From Psoroptes ovis (taxonomy: Eukaryota; Arthropoda; Arachnida; Sarcoptiformes; Psoroptidae), in NCBI GenBank assembly GCA_002943765.1, contig PQWQ01000004.1, forward strand, positions 3,162,001-3,226,000: a DNA stretch of 64,000 nucleotides. Direction: 5' to 3'. The notes beneath the pieces were generated by a model. It was given only the letters and a program-made list of their open reading frames with translations. It was not told the DNA's origin and did not search any database. This document shows positions 25,501 to 38,638 of this stretch, piece after piece (the first letter of the stretch is position 1; the number at the start of each line of letters is the position of its first letter). Both the position numbers and the translations under genes were made by a program.

Positions 25501-28203
25501 ATAAAAAAATTTCGTTTATTATTTTCTGATTCCATTTCGGGTTTGTTTGTATTTTTGGTCCAATGTAAAGATCTGAAATATAAAATTCACCGACTTTATT
25601 TCATTGCTTCAAGCGAATGCTTCATACGTTTGTATTTGCAAGTGTTTACCTGTGTTTTCTAGCGTCGGTGCTTTCAGGTTTTTGTTTTATCTTTTTTTTT
25701 CTGACTCGATATGGCTGCTTTATCTTTGATGTAAAATTTTCTTTTGCTTATTATTCTAGGGTTTAAGGCTTTAAGGTCTTGTAAATTTATTTATTTATTT
25801 ATTCAACTATACACTAACACACACACAAACATTAAGAATCAAAGTTTTCACTATTTCTTTTACCTTTTGCTAATGTTATTATCGTTCAAGACCCGACCCT
25901 CATAGAACATCAAACATATTTGGACATATACTAAACATAACCTAGCCAACACATACACATACACATGCACACACACAAACCTTGCCAAAATAAAAAAATG
26001 CCGAATTTTTTGAAATGAAATACTGAAATACTGGTTTTTTTTTTAAATGTAAAAATCCATGTTGTCGCTTTGTCGATTGCGTTGTTGTTTGCAAGCTTTG
26101 TGTAAAAAAAACCCTCAAGTCAAATAATCATAAAATTTGATCGAATGAATTTTTTGAAATTTCTTGAAAATTTCAGATTTCAAAATCAAATCAAAATGAT
26201 AAACAAACAAATCATAGAAGAGTAAACAGCAAGTGATACCTGTCCAAGAAAACACTCTTGTATTTCTTACAAATTTAGAAATAGCGCAACAATTTTGAAT
26301 CTCATGGATCATCATCAATTAAACTGATTATTTGATCAGAATCGCTGAGGCTGAAGCTGAAGACCAAAGTAAAACATTGATAATAATTCAATCACGTGTT
26401 TGTGTGTGTGTGGTTCAATAGAAAGAATTTATTGTTTTTTTTTCAGTTTGAAAATGAATTTGAAAATATTTGAAAATTTTTCCATTAAAAGTCTTTGAAC
26501 CCAAAATGATGATGATCATAATAATAATAATTATTATTATTTTCGTTATTCAAAAAAACATATTCGAAATGAATATCGGCAAATATTGATTGATCTATCA
26601 ATCAATCGAATCAGTTGAATTACAATAATATTTTTATTGATCTATTCGGCAAATAAAAGAGGCAAGTAATTTTGACCAATTTTTTTTTACTTTAGTTTGT
26701 CCTTTGCCCATAGTTTTTGAATCGGTGGCTTTTTTTTATTTGGTTGACTTTTGTCAACCCGAATATTATCAAGCGCTAATAATAAAAATAATGTTTTTTC
26801 ATCTTTTCTTCTTTTGGTCATTTTCTTAGGGCTTATTTCAAGTTTTGGCGACAATTTTCTTATGCCGAAGAATTGTTTGTGTGTTTTTCAAGTTGTTGTT
26901 GTTTTTGTTGTTGTTGTTGTTGATGATAATGATCATAATATTTGATAATTTATGTGTTTTTTTCTGAACATTTTTTTTTCTTTGGAAAATTTTTAGGTGA
27001 AACGGCGACAGGTGACTTATGGAAATTGAGAGAGAAAAAAAAACAATGTCATCAAAGTATTTATTTTTATTTGACTTTCAACTTTTGAAGATTTAATTAG
27101 TAAAAGACCGACCAAATGAACGAATCAACGAAAAATTAAAAAAAACAACATTAGGTCATTAGGCCGATTGATTAGAGTGATTACAATCTCATTGTCTAAA
27201 GATGAATTTTTTTTGAAAAAAAATTTTTTTTTGAACCTGGATCGACGATGAAAAAAAGAAAATTACCTGGTCGAACCTTTCAACTTGGAACTTTTCAGGG
27301 TTTGATGGTGTTCAGATTATGTCATAATTTGCTATCATTGATTGACCCTGTTTTTTTCTTCTATTTTTTACTTTTGTGAAATGTTTTATTTTTACTTTAA
27401 TTTTCAATTCAAATAAACGATAAACAAAATGATATCATCATTTTCGACAATAAGATCATTTTCGAAAATAATCATTTAAAATCAATGAAATACACAAAGG
27501 ATCAATTGAAAAGTGGAGACCAAGTATCCGAAAAAAAAACCAAAGAATCACCGATTCTGTAATACAATTTACAAAGATTTAAAAAAAAAAAGAATCAGAA
27601 TCCGAAAATCAAATGCAATTGACAATCACGACGAAATTATTAGTAGGAAAAAAAAGAAGAAGAAAATTTCGGTCCAAATGAATGCCAATGAATTTGAATG
27701 GAACCCTTGTGAAATATATTTCGTATATGGTATTTTTCATTCACATATACATACATGTTCAATCGATGCAATTTTGTAATATTTATCATCATAGAATTTC
27801 ATTTTTAACAAAAATGCCCATTTGGGATTGTACATAATCATAACAATAATAATAATAATAATGATAGCAATAATAATGGTAACGATATGTGTGATGAAAT
27901 TGGGTAGAAAATAAATTTATCAAATCAAATAATGAAAATGATGGTAAATATATATAAATAAATACATAAATAGAGATGTATAAATATTGTAATATACATG
28001 TATATTAACATGTATATTTTCACTTTTTTTTGTTCATTCATTTATTGAACAATCTCTATTTGATAATATCGTTTAATTTTATTTCAAACAAAATATATAT
28101 ATATATATATGTATTGATGAGTTTTGTCAACGCATTTATATCGAAATGTTTTCCGAACAACAACATTGAAAATGAAAATCAAACAAATGAAAATGCCAAA
28201 GTA

Positions 28204-28283
28204 TTAGGCTGTCCGAAAAGTTCATTCCGCTTAATCAATGAGGTTGCTCATAAAAATCGGTCAGAACTTTACGGACAGCCTAA
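28204..28283. mobile_element. 80-bp mariner-like MITE, type A, near-perfect TIRs
   Basis: Left end TTAGGCTGTCCGAAAAGTTC; the right end is its inverse with one mismatch (CGTAAAG for CGAAAAG). TA dinucleotides flank both ends (28202-28203, 28284-28285), the expected mariner/Tc1 target duplication. No transposase is encoded, so it is a short non-autonomous element. A degraded relative lies at 39092-39171 and shares interior sequence. Confidence 0.85.
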
Positions 28284-31200
28284 TAAAATAATATAATCAT
28301 CAATAATAATTTGTATGTTTGAATATTTATATTTAAATTGAATCATTTTGTCGATTCATATAAATATATTTCATTGATATAAATACATGAATCAAAGAGA
28401 AACAAACCACGAAAAAAAAACCCAAACCAACAAATAATTGTTTTTGAATTGGAACAAATGCTGTTTAATAAATCGAAATAGACATGCCGAATGAACACCA
28501 CCAACCAAAAAAAACCAATTTACACTCATACATTGAAAACAATATTGCACAAATACTGGCCCAAAATGAACAAATATACAGAGACATATACATAAATATA
28601 ATTGCGACAAACAGGCAACAACAATAACAATAACGGTGATGGTGGAAACCCAGAAAAAAATGGTCTCATAGGAATCCATTTGGGCGAAAAAATTGGAGAT
28701 GAAACTAATAATGAATATACAATTATTTTTCATTTTATTTTTGTTTCAAATTTTTGTAATTCGAAAAATATTATGTCATATCATTATTGTTTTGTCATTG
28801 TTTTAATGGTCAATGGAATTGCAAAAATATTTAATCATTGACATGTAATCCAGATCCAAATTCATTTGGAATTCATGAATTTTTTCTTAGCTTAACCAAA
28901 GTCATAAAGAATTTGCATTTATTATCTTGAAAAATGCACAAATTGCGCCATTTGAAAGGGGTTATAACCCTAGGAAAAAATGAAAATTTTGAATTATTAA
29001 TATTTGATAACGGATCATGTGTATGCGTTTGATAATAATTCATATTTTTTCCTTGGTCATTTATGCATTTTTTCTCAATTTTTATTTTCCACCTTCATTA
29101 ATATGTAAATGTCATCGCCATTTATTGTCTCGATGATGATAGAAAATAATGACAAATAACGTTATTGAAATTATTTGAAAATGTAGGAATTAATAATGAT
29201 GATTAAAGGGTTATGTTTTTGTTATTTTGTCCTCAAAAAAAAAAATTGTCAATATTTCAATGACTAAATGGATGATTGATTATTTAAAAATTGAATTTAA
29301 AACATTCAGTCATTTTTTCTTTCAAAATCAAAAATCAAGTAAATGTAAACAATTGAAATTGAATCAGTTTATAAATAAATAAATAAATAAATAGTTTGTC
29401 AAGATGATAATCTGAAAAAACAAAAAAAAAAAAAAAAAAGAAAAATAATAATAATGATAATAACAATGACCATAAATCATTTCATTTTATTTACTTCTAA
29501 TAACAAAATTTGTAACAAAAAAATTCATTTTAATCATTTTATTATCATCATCATCAGTATCATCATTAGTATAACCATCATTATTTTATTAGTATTATCC
29601 ATCCATTCATTCATCCATTCATTCATTTATTATCGATGACAATGATTTAAATGATTTAAATGATTCAAAAAGAGAAAAAATTTTAAGAAAATCTCAAGAT
29701 TTTCACACCATTTGTTCTTCTTTTGTTTTTGTTTTTGCTTCAATTGTGACAATTAAGAAAGTAATGATAATGTTGATAAAGTAATTCAAATAAAGTCAAT
29801 AAAATTAAAACAAAGAAATAAATAAATTGAATAAATGATTTGATCAAATCAATTTCTTCTTATTTGTTGTCTTTGATTCAACCAAAAAAAAAAATTTAAT
29901 TCTACATACAGACACATACATGTGAAAGATACAAATGTACATAAATCTTCTTGATAAATGACAATAATTTATGGCTTGTTATTATTATTATCATTGACAA
30001 TTATTATATGTGTGTGTGTGTAATGGCAATAACTGTTTCTTTTTTCTTTCTTACATTCACTTTTTTTGATAATGTATATTTTATTAGTTTGTGTTAAATT
30101 TGAAACAATCAAAAGACAATCAAAAAAAATTTTCGGCACAAGAAATAATCTTAGAAATCAATAAATTGAAATTTGAAAGTAAAAATTGATTGATTCAATT
30201 CAATACAAATTAATTGGATTGAAATGATTAGAATTTTTCTGATCTGACTAAGCCTTGATCAACCAATATTTTAATATTTATATTTCAGACAAAAAAAATG
30301 AATCTCATCTGTAAATGATATTTTAATCATTGATATTTGATGGCAATAAATAGCAATAATGCTAATAACGATTTTTAATTATTTTCAATATGACACATTC
30401 AAATCAAAACGATTCAATCAATTTGATTATTGAACACAAAAATATATTGAAAATAAATATGAAAAAAAAATATTTACATTGAAAATATTATTATTATTTT
30501 TTTTTTTGTTTATTTATTAATATTCTATTCCATTGATCAGATTGAATCTAATCCTTTATCAGTGATTTTCAAATTGTTATTTTCCAAACCTTGTAGGCTT
30601 CATTTTTATTTTTTTCGATATTCAATTTTGGATTATTCTGATCTCATATATATAACTGTGTTATCATTTTTTTTGTGAATCTTTTATCATTGGATTTTTG
30701 TTGTTGTTTGTTTGTTTGTTTGTTTCATTATATATTCTTATCCATTTGTGGTTATTTTATTTCATTTTTTTTAATCATCAAATTTGTTTTTTTTAATATC
30801 AATTCTATCCACATTTTATGATATGGTTATAAAGTTTTTTTTAATAATAATGATTTTTGCTTGCTTTCTTTTTTGTGTAGATTGTGTTTCAATTTCAATT
30901 TCGCTCCACATATATATAATATATATTTGAATTGTCTGCATACATGTATTGACGTTATTATTATGATATTTATTCATGATTTTGATAATTTTTATTTTTG
31001 GAAATTGGATTTTTTTTTTGATTCTGGATAATCAAGAAAAAATATATGATATTAGGAATATTTCAGAAAAAAAAAATTCTGGCCCTATTTTATACAATGC
31101 TAAACCGGTCCAAAATCAATAAATATTTTCATCAATTCTTGATGATTGCTTGATATTCCTAAATGGGAAAATGGCCAAATATTTTCCATTATTTTTTCTC

Positions 31201-31686
31201 GGATCCATGATCAAATATTGATGCACATTTAATTTTATCATATGAATTTGCATCATTTTCATTACTATTCTTACGATAAAAATTAATAATAATGTTTGAA
31301 CATCTTTCGCTTTCATTAGCGTTTATTTCTCTCATAAAAAAAAACATTATCTACAAATTTGATCGAAAGCAAACACACAAAAAAAAAACAATCCACCAAA
31401 GATCATAGACCTTGTATGTGTGTTTATTGACAACATGACTATTTTCATTTTTGTCTATATTTGAATTTTAAATGTCGAAATATATTTGCATAAAAAATAT
31501 ATTCATTCAAATTTTTGCATCAAGCTTTGAAAATGTTGAAAAATCAACGAATCAAATTTGAATTCAAAAACAATTCAATTTTACGTTGGTGTTTATTTGT
31601 TTATTTGCTGTTTGTTGTCCATAATTAAATAGATGTATTAGATATAAATGAGCAAGCAGAAATAGTTTCAAAGCATCAGGGCTAAC

Positions 31687-31712
31687 AAAAAAAAAAAAAA
31701 AAAAAAAAAAAA
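31687..31712. repeat. 26-A homopolymer
   Basis: Twenty-six consecutive A residues in the gene desert. No retroelement sequence is recognisable upstream. Confidence 0.85.
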
Positions 31713-33693
31713 CGTATGACAAGCGATAGAGGGCTGAGAGTGTAATTGGAATTCGTCCAAAGCATCATGAAAATGAACATCAATCTTGATGAAATAATTT
31801 CAAATTAATGATGGCTTTTTCTCATTTGGTTATCAACACCTGGTCAATGTTTTTGATGTTTGAATGTTTTCATCATTTTTCCTAGACATCATCATCATCA
31901 TCATCATTGCCACAAATAGAGTAGTATTAATGATTTTTTTCTGTTTTTTTTCTTTCAACAAATATTTCATTTGCTTGTTGACACCCAAATTGTTGTATTT
32001 ATTTGTCCATTTATTTATTTATTTATTTATGCCTTTTTTTCCACCATTTTACACTTGGAAAAAAAATTTTCATCAATTTAATTAATTAATTAAATCATTA
32101 AATGCCTGTTTAAATAAATTTCTGAACATTTTGAAATAGAAAAATATCAGATCAATTTTGATTTTATTCATTTCCATGCTTGTTTCTTGTGTCATCACAG
32201 ATGCTATTTCACAAGTGTTTAAACACGGATAAACATCTGAATTCATTCGTATTTATATTTGTCTCATATAAACGCATTGGAAATTCATCATCATACGAAA
32301 AAAAATTACATTTTCTTTGATTATTATTAAATTACATTTTTTAAACAAAAAATGATAACAACATTTCATTTTAAATTTTTTTTTTGTTCACTCTAAAATT
32401 GGCCTCTTGTCACCATGTGTACAAGTGTGTAATGGCCAAACAAGGATAATAAAATCAAATTAAGACAATAAAAATGCGATTGAATTCAAAAATAGAAAAA
32501 AAAATCTAAGAAAAATCTAAGAATCAAATTCCAATTAAGCATTTTTTTTTAATTACAAAATTTTTATTGTCCTATTTCATCGATTTGCAATTAATTATAT
32601 GTGCGATTATTATCATGTTGTTATCATTATCAACTGAAAACATTCATCATAAACAAATAATTAATAATTTTAAAATAATTTCATTAATTTGTGTTTTTTT
32701 GTTTTTTTTTGATTTAAAATTAATATTTTTTAAGGTTTAAACCTTTAAAAAAAAGAAATTTATCAGAATCAATTTATCGAAATCATAAAATTTTAATTTT
32801 TTTTGTGTGTGATGTGTGATATTTGTGTGTGTGATGTGTATGATATGATGTATATATCATGTGATCATAAAATATTTTTTTTTTTTTTGCAATCTAAAAT
32901 CAAGAAGAAAAATTTGATTCAAATTTGGTTCAAAATTGATTTAAATTGAAAATTTGTATCAAAAATTTTGATTTTATTGCATCAGGGATAATAATTATCA
33001 TTCAGAACAAACAAATTGATTAAATTTCTTAGATTTCTTGTATTCAATGATTATCTTAGATTGAAAGAAAAATTCAATCAAAATCATTGCATATTCGAAA
33101 TTGAAGCATTTTTTTTTAATATTTATTTTATTGCAATGAAATTCAATTTCATCAATTTCTATAATAAATTATTATCATTTCTTTTTATTCACTGATTTTT
33201 ATTTTATCAGAATAAAAATTCAAAGAATATTCTTTGGAATTTTCATTATTTTCATTTTATTGACCAAAAATACTGTGAATATTGTTTGCTTTGAATTTGT
33301 ACAAATTGAATTCGTTTCATTTTATTTTATTCTAATTTATGTGTTTCTATTCTCTTTCTTTTTTTTTTTGAATTCTTTGAAACATTTTGAACATTTACAA
33401 ACACAGTTATTTTACTTTTACTTGAAAATAAATAAAACTATTCAATATATAATACTAATGGAAATTATTCATCATTTTTTTGTCTGAATTTAAATTTGGA
33501 TAAAATGAAATAAAAAAAAGCCAAGTAAATGAATGAATAAATAAATAAATAATTTAACTTCGGTGCAATAAAATTCATTTAAATCTTGAATTTGACTCAA
33601 AAAAAAAAAAAAATATACATATATATTCATTGATACAGTTATCGATGTAATGTTTCGTTATTTCATCATTAAAATTATTATGATTAAAAAATA

Positions 33694-33776
33694 TTCGGCT
33701 GTCCCATAAGTTCTTGTCGTTTTTTTGGATGAAAAATCAATTTAAAAAACAGCAAGAACTTATGGGACAACCATGC
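33694..33776. mobile_element. About 80-bp mariner-like MITE, type B
   Basis: The inverted arms GGCTGTCCCATAAGTTCTTG and its complement ending GGACAACC match at 19 of 20 positions. The outermost bases are eroded on both sides. It shares the TIR with the element at 46344-46425 and resembles type A ends (GGYTGTCC). Confidence 0.75.
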
Positions 33777-35325
33777 AATAAATGCAAAATTTTTACCAAA
33801 TTTCCTGTTCTTCTAATCTCAAATATTGAATTGATTAAAATTTCAAAAATTCACCTTGAATCATTTTCTGTTTTTGAATTTTTAAATTAAAATTGTCATT
33901 TTCAACTCTTATGTTTAAAAAATATGAAAAAAATAGAGTGCTATGCACTTGACTTGATTATTTTATTTTATTTTATTTTATTCTTTTTGTCTGTTTTGAT
34001 CAAAAAATCAGTAGCAATGTTTGTTTTTAATTATTTGATTGATCAATGTTTTTTTTTTTTCACTTGAACATTACGACTCATTCCTTGCTTAATTGTTTTC
34101 AAACATTTTACTTGTTATCGAAAAGAAAAACATTGTTTGAAGTTTACCGAAACATGGAACAATAATAATAATAATAATTATAATGAATCAATCAATCAAT
34201 CAATCGATCGATATTGAAATTATTATGTGCTGAAATGTTATTATTTGTTATTCAAAAAAAAAAAAAAAAAACAAGTAAAAATATTTTGGTCCCCGAAACA
34301 AGGTTATCAATCGATATGATCAAATTCGATAACGGTATTGATTTACAAATTTATTACATTTAAATATAGAAATTCGCCATAGAAAGAATTTGTTACGGTT
34401 ATTTTTCTGGTCTTTTTTCGGTGTTGAAACTAGTCACCAAAATATTTAGGTCAAACCATTTGTTCATTGTGCATTAATTCTTTTATCTTTTGTCTATCTC
34501 AATCGATTTGAAACAAAATGATTTTCAATGTCTCGTAACTAATCGATGATCCAATTTACTAAAAACATTCAAACAGTTTGTTTGACTTGTTTTGACTTTT
34601 GACATGAGAAATTGAAAACAAGCGCACACACACTAACCATTCAATAATGAATTCAATTCAACTGTAAAAATTCATTGAATATGAATAGCCTTTGGTGCTT
34701 TTTTCCAAAATCGATGGGTGATTTTTCTGTAATTGGTTCAAGTTGGTTCTTATTCCAACTTGCTCAATTTTTTTTTTGACCATGTTTTTAACCATGTACG
34801 ACTGTAAATTGATCCATTTAAAAAGCAATAATTCAACGACAACTGGACGACACAGAAACAAAAATCAATCAATCAAATGATCAATTAGAGCAAAACAATC
34901 ATTTTAAGATGAATCAATCAACAATTGAATAATTAATCAAACAATTGAAATTATAATCCAGAATTGGATATCAATCAGTTGTATATTTGATGCACCAAAG
35001 GGTTTTCTGACCTAAGAAAAATTTTAAATTTGAAACATTTTTTCCGTTGAATCAAGCAGCAAGACCAATGGTACCAAAATGTTGTGCTCGGTGCTTTCGG
35101 CAATGAGCTTTGCCTATACCAAGTTTGTCAAATATTGTTTTCTTGTGTTTGTCCACTTGTTTGTTTGTTTGTTTTTTGCTCATTTTCATTTTTGTCATAA
35201 ATTTTCAAAAAGGATAATAAAAATATTTTCTCAATTTCAAAGGCCATTTTGAGTCAACAAAAAAAAGTAAAATGAAAAATATTGAATAAATGAATTGAAG
35301 AATAGCCGACACTACATACATAACG

Positions 35326-35342
35326 ACACACACACACACACA
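35326..35342. repeat. (CA)n microsatellite
   Basis: About eight CA units. Confidence 0.8.
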
Positions 35343-35655
35343 CGCATATCGCTCAAAGAGCGAATCGATTTATTTGTCGCAAGAATTTTTTTCATCAAAA
35401 ATAAATGAATATAACAATCATTTTTTTCAATCAAAGCAAATGATTTCACCAATAATTAGCGCTTCTTTTGCTTTAATTTCGTATGTATTTTTATTCATAT
35501 ATGAATGATATGTCTATGCATGACATGTCTATGTTTCATCCAATAAAATTAAATGAATTTTTAATTGTTTTTTTTTTCGAATGATTATTATTATTTTATT
35601 CAAATGAATTTTTAATGAGGTTAAAAATTTTATGAAATAACAATACTTAAAAAAG

Positions 35656-35778
35656 AAAAATCAAAGACTCTTAGCTTAAATGGTGAAATTACCAATAAAA
35701 AATCAAAGATTCTTAGCTTAAGGGGTGAAATTACGAATAAAAAAAAATCAAAGATCCTTAGTTTAAATGTAAAAATAC
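35656..35778. repeat. Three-copy tandem repeat, unit about 43-47 bp
   Basis: Units start near 35656, 35699 and 35746. Each begins AAAATCAAAGA and continues with a variant of CTTAGCTTAA. The first two are almost identical through GGTGAAATTAC; the third decays after its first half. Confidence 0.85.
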
Positions 35779-36252
35779 AAGTGAAATGAACGCAAAAAAA
35801 TTTTTAAAAAAAATTGAGATCTAAATAATAAAAAAAATCGTATTTGTAATTTGTGTTTGATGAATGAAATGAATTAAAAATGAGATGTAAGCAGATGCAA
35901 ATTAAGTATGCAATTGGATTGATGGGTGTACATGAAATGAATTGGTTTCTTATGGCAAATTTTCTTAAATGAAATATGACAAGAATAATACGTATTTTTT
36001 TTGTACGTGTGCGTATGTGTTTGAACAAAATAATCGAAGATTTATGTTTTTGTTTTACAATTTTGAATGCAATTTTTTAAGAAAATTGAAATGAAGACAT
36101 TATGATCACAATATCGCCATCTTTTGTGCCAGATCATTACATTTGTTCGTGTTTTCGATTCGGTTTTATCTTGAAATTGGATCCTGTATTAGATTTTGAA
36201 TTGTTTTTTGATTTTATATATCTTTGATGTTTAGTATAAAATTTTACGTTGA

Positions 36253-38538
36253 TCAATAATATTGATTTGGACGGATTTGATTCATATTGTAAAATGGAAG
36301 TTGTGGCATTGGTTGTGACTGATATATTTGTGATGATACAGATATTGGTACCATTGGTTGTCCTGGATAATACTGCATCAATAATGTATCCACACGTTGC
36401 ATTGTACCAGGTTGAGGTTGTACTCCCATTTGTGATGTATGCATAATCGGCTGCGCGACAAAATTTGGATACATAATCGGCTGAGGTTGCGCGACAATAT
36501 TTGATGGACAGATAATCGGCTGATTTTGTACTTGGATGTTTCGTTGATGCTCGATTGGTCGAGGTTGAGATACAGTGTTCGGGTTATGCACAATCGGTTG
36601 AACGTTTGACACTGTTGAAGTTTGTGGACGTTCATCATTTTTATCAACATTTCTGATAGGATGAATAATTCTGTTTGTTCGTGGATCAAATGTTGCTTTA
36701 TTTACACGCAAAAATGATTCTAATATTTTAGATCGTTCGATTATGGTCGAATCAATTCGATAAGGAATCCGAATCGGTTTTTCATTGATTATACAAACTT
36801 TGTAATTTGGCGGTGCTCGAACGTGTAGCCGCTTAATCAATGATACAATATTTTCGTGATCAATTTTGATTGTTGTCAGAGTTGGAGGTAATTCTTTATA
36901 ATTTTCATCAATTTGAAATTTATAATCAGGATTTAATTCCAAAAAATCATTATAAGTGATAATATAATGATTTAATAATGTTGATCTAAAACGTCTAACT
37001 TTTTGATGGATTTTGTCAAAAATATTTGTTGGCAATAAAGTTAGAAGAAGTTTTGTGTTTTCTGGATAAATCTTCTGTTGAAATCTTCTCAAGAAAAAAT
37101 CATTAGATGATGCTTCTCTAGATGAATTTGAATAAACAAAAGTAACAAAATACAAAAACACCTCATCCAACAGCTGATGTATTGGGTCGTGAAAACATGG
37201 AAACATTGAAGTTTCATGACAATAACATGAAAAACTTTTATGACTGAATGGATTAATGGTATATGATTTCAATATTTCTATGTATTGAGCTGTAACAATA
37301 TTTTCAAAATATTGGATGTTTGATACCAAATATTCTATAGTTTCGACATGATTTTCAACACGTTTCAATATGACGATATACAATGAATAGAATAAATATT
37401 TCAATACTCGGTCATTTTGATCAAAATGAGATTGAAAATATGTTTCAATGCACGTTCTTTGCCGTATAACGTATTTATATTCGCTAAAAAATGCTTTTAC
37501 CAAAGTAGCCTCACAATATAATGCTTTTGAATAGACAAAAAATTTTGGTTTGAATTTTATCATTAGTAGGCGCATATATTTCATTAATCCTCCACCAAAA
37601 AGATTATGAGCATGTTTTGTAATGATAAGCATATTATTGAAATGTTTGATTGTTTGTTCAAATTCACCAAACAAACATTGGCAATAAATTTTTTGATTTT
37701 TTAATGTTTGATAATCGATTACTGAATTTTGAAAAAAATTCTTCTCATTAAGTATGATCTGAAAAGAATCAATACTGAATTCATATTCGCGTACGATTCT
37801 AGGATGAAATAATAATTGAACTGTTTTTGGGATATTATTCAAGCGAAAATTTAATTTAAATTTTCCAAAATAGCCAAATTCTATATTATTTTTGAATAAT
37901 TTTTCAACCAGATATTCGATCGGTGATGATTTTAGACGATTTTTCAATTTTTCATTATAAATCATTGATATTATCGTATTAATAATTTTTGATTGAATTA
38001 AACCATGTAATTCAATATTGTCATTGTAAAAGTATTTATTCAGATAAAATTTAATATTAATATCCTTGAAGGTTAACAATTCAATCATTCTTGATGACCA
38101 TACACGAATTTCATTGTTTTTGTTGAATGATGGTGACAAAATTAATGGTACTAAGCTTCCCATAAGACGAACCTCAATGATTTCGATTCGATTTTTTGTT
38201 AGATTTTCATATAAATTTTTCAATAAATCTATCAAATTTATGCTAAACTCAGTTTCTTCATCCAAAACAAATTTAATTTGAATATCCAAGAATAGAATAA
38301 GAGTTAATTTTTGCATATCTGTCAATAAAGCAAAATTTAATCGCTGAAGATTATAATCAATTGGATAGTTTTCATCATTATTATCTTTCTTGTCATCAAT
38401 ATTAACATTGGAATCATCATTGATGATGGAAGAATTATCATATTGTTCATTTTCAGCATATTCATCATTTATAATCACATTATTAGCCAAATTTTGTATC
38501 AATTTATTTTGATCCGAATTTTCATTACTTTGATCCAT
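36253..38538 (-). CDS. Uncharacterised 761-residue protein, faintly NELF-B-like, Pro/Gln-rich tail
   Basis: A single-exon coding region of 761 residues. The ATG at 38538 was chosen because a 57-bp 5' UTR intron is visible (donor AAAG|GTATGT at 38637, acceptor TTCAAG at 38581), and in the spliced frame a stop precedes this first ATG. Residues ~1-50 are acidic and Asn-rich. About 55-550 form a helical, Leu/Ile/Phe-rich region with no repeats or catalytic motif. The last ~150 residues are Pro/Gln/Ile-rich with repeated QPI motifs. The helical middle (for example MKYMRLLMIKF and YTINPFSHKSF) vaguely recalls NELF-B/COBRA1, a subunit of the RNA polymerase II pausing complex, which also ends in a Pro-rich tail. 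That comparison is from memory and weak. It could equally be a lineage-specific protein. No signal peptide or membrane segment is evident. Confidence 0.7.
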   Translation of the reverse strand: MDQSNENSDQNKLIQNLANNVIINDEYAENEQYDNSSIINDDSNVNIDDKKDNNDENYPIDYNLQRLNFALLTDMQKLTLILFLDIQIKFVLDEETEFSINLIDLLKNLYENLTKNRIEIIEVRLMGSLVPLILSPSFNKNNEIRVWSSRMIELLTFKDINIKFYLNKYFYNDNIELHGLIQSKIINTIISMIYNEKLKNRLKSSPIEYLVEKLFKNNIEFGYFGKFKLNFRLNNIPKTVQLLFHPRIVREYEFSIDSFQIILNEKNFFQNSVIDYQTLKNQKIYCQCLFGEFEQTIKHFNNMLIITKHAHNLFGGGLMKYMRLLMIKFKPKFFVYSKALYCEATLVKAFFSEYKYVIRQRTCIETYFQSHFDQNDRVLKYLFYSLYIVILKRVENHVETIEYLVSNIQYFENIVTAQYIEILKSYTINPFSHKSFSCYCHETSMFPCFHDPIHQLLDEVFLYFVTFVYSNSSREASSNDFFLRRFQQKIYPENTKLLLTLLPTNIFDKIHQKVRRFRSTLLNHYIITYNDFLELNPDYKFQIDENYKELPPTLTTIKIDHENIVSLIKRLHVRAPPNYKVCIINEKPIRIPYRIDSTIIERSKILESFLRVNKATFDPRTNRIIHPIRNVDKNDERPQTSTVSNVQPIVHNPNTVSQPRPIEHQRNIQVQNQPIICPSNIVAQPQPIMYPNFVAQPIMHTSQMGVQPQPGTMQRVDTLLMQYYPGQPMVPISVSSQIYQSQPMPQLPFYNMNQIRPNQYY

Positions 38539-38580
38539 ACTGTTGTTGCTTTTGTTTAGATTTTCTGTATTATCACTAAT

Positions 38581-38637
38581 CTTGAACAATAAATAAAGAT
38601 TTTAAAGGTAAATTTGATCACTTTTAAATTAACATAC
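38581..38637 (-). other. Predicted 5' UTR intron of the 761-aa gene
   Basis: A GTATGT donor and a CAAG acceptor delimit 57 bp, the size of other introns here. Its removal leaves an in-frame TGA in the leader and makes 38538 the first usable ATG. Confidence 0.5.
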
Positions 38638-38638
38638 C

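Larger units (their letters stand above)
22089..36252. other. 14-kb gene desert upstream of caudal
   Basis: No protein-coding gene could be supported. Open frames here are short, AT-driven and often start at TTG. It contains a GATA-motif cluster (22498-22570), two small terminal-inverted-repeat elements (28204-28283, 33694-33776), a three-copy tandem repeat (35656-35778), a 26-A homopolymer (31687-31712) and a (CA)n tract (35326-35342). Because the caudal start codon is preceded by a splice-acceptor-like sequence, some of this may be 5' UTR exons and regulatory DNA of caudal. Confidence 0.55.

Noticed and set aside
28392..28733. 113-residue hydrophobic minus-strand open frame
   Set aside because: Starts at a non-ATG codon and is a low-complexity hydrophobic translation with no supporting features.
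36378..36689. 103-residue frame within the 761-aa gene
   Set aside because: Same-strand shadow frame of the QPI-repeat tail.
38539..38589. 17 extra N-terminal residues on the 761-aa protein from a TTG start
   Set aside because: TTG is not a normal eukaryotic start; the spliced leader has an in-frame stop and the first ATG is at 38538.
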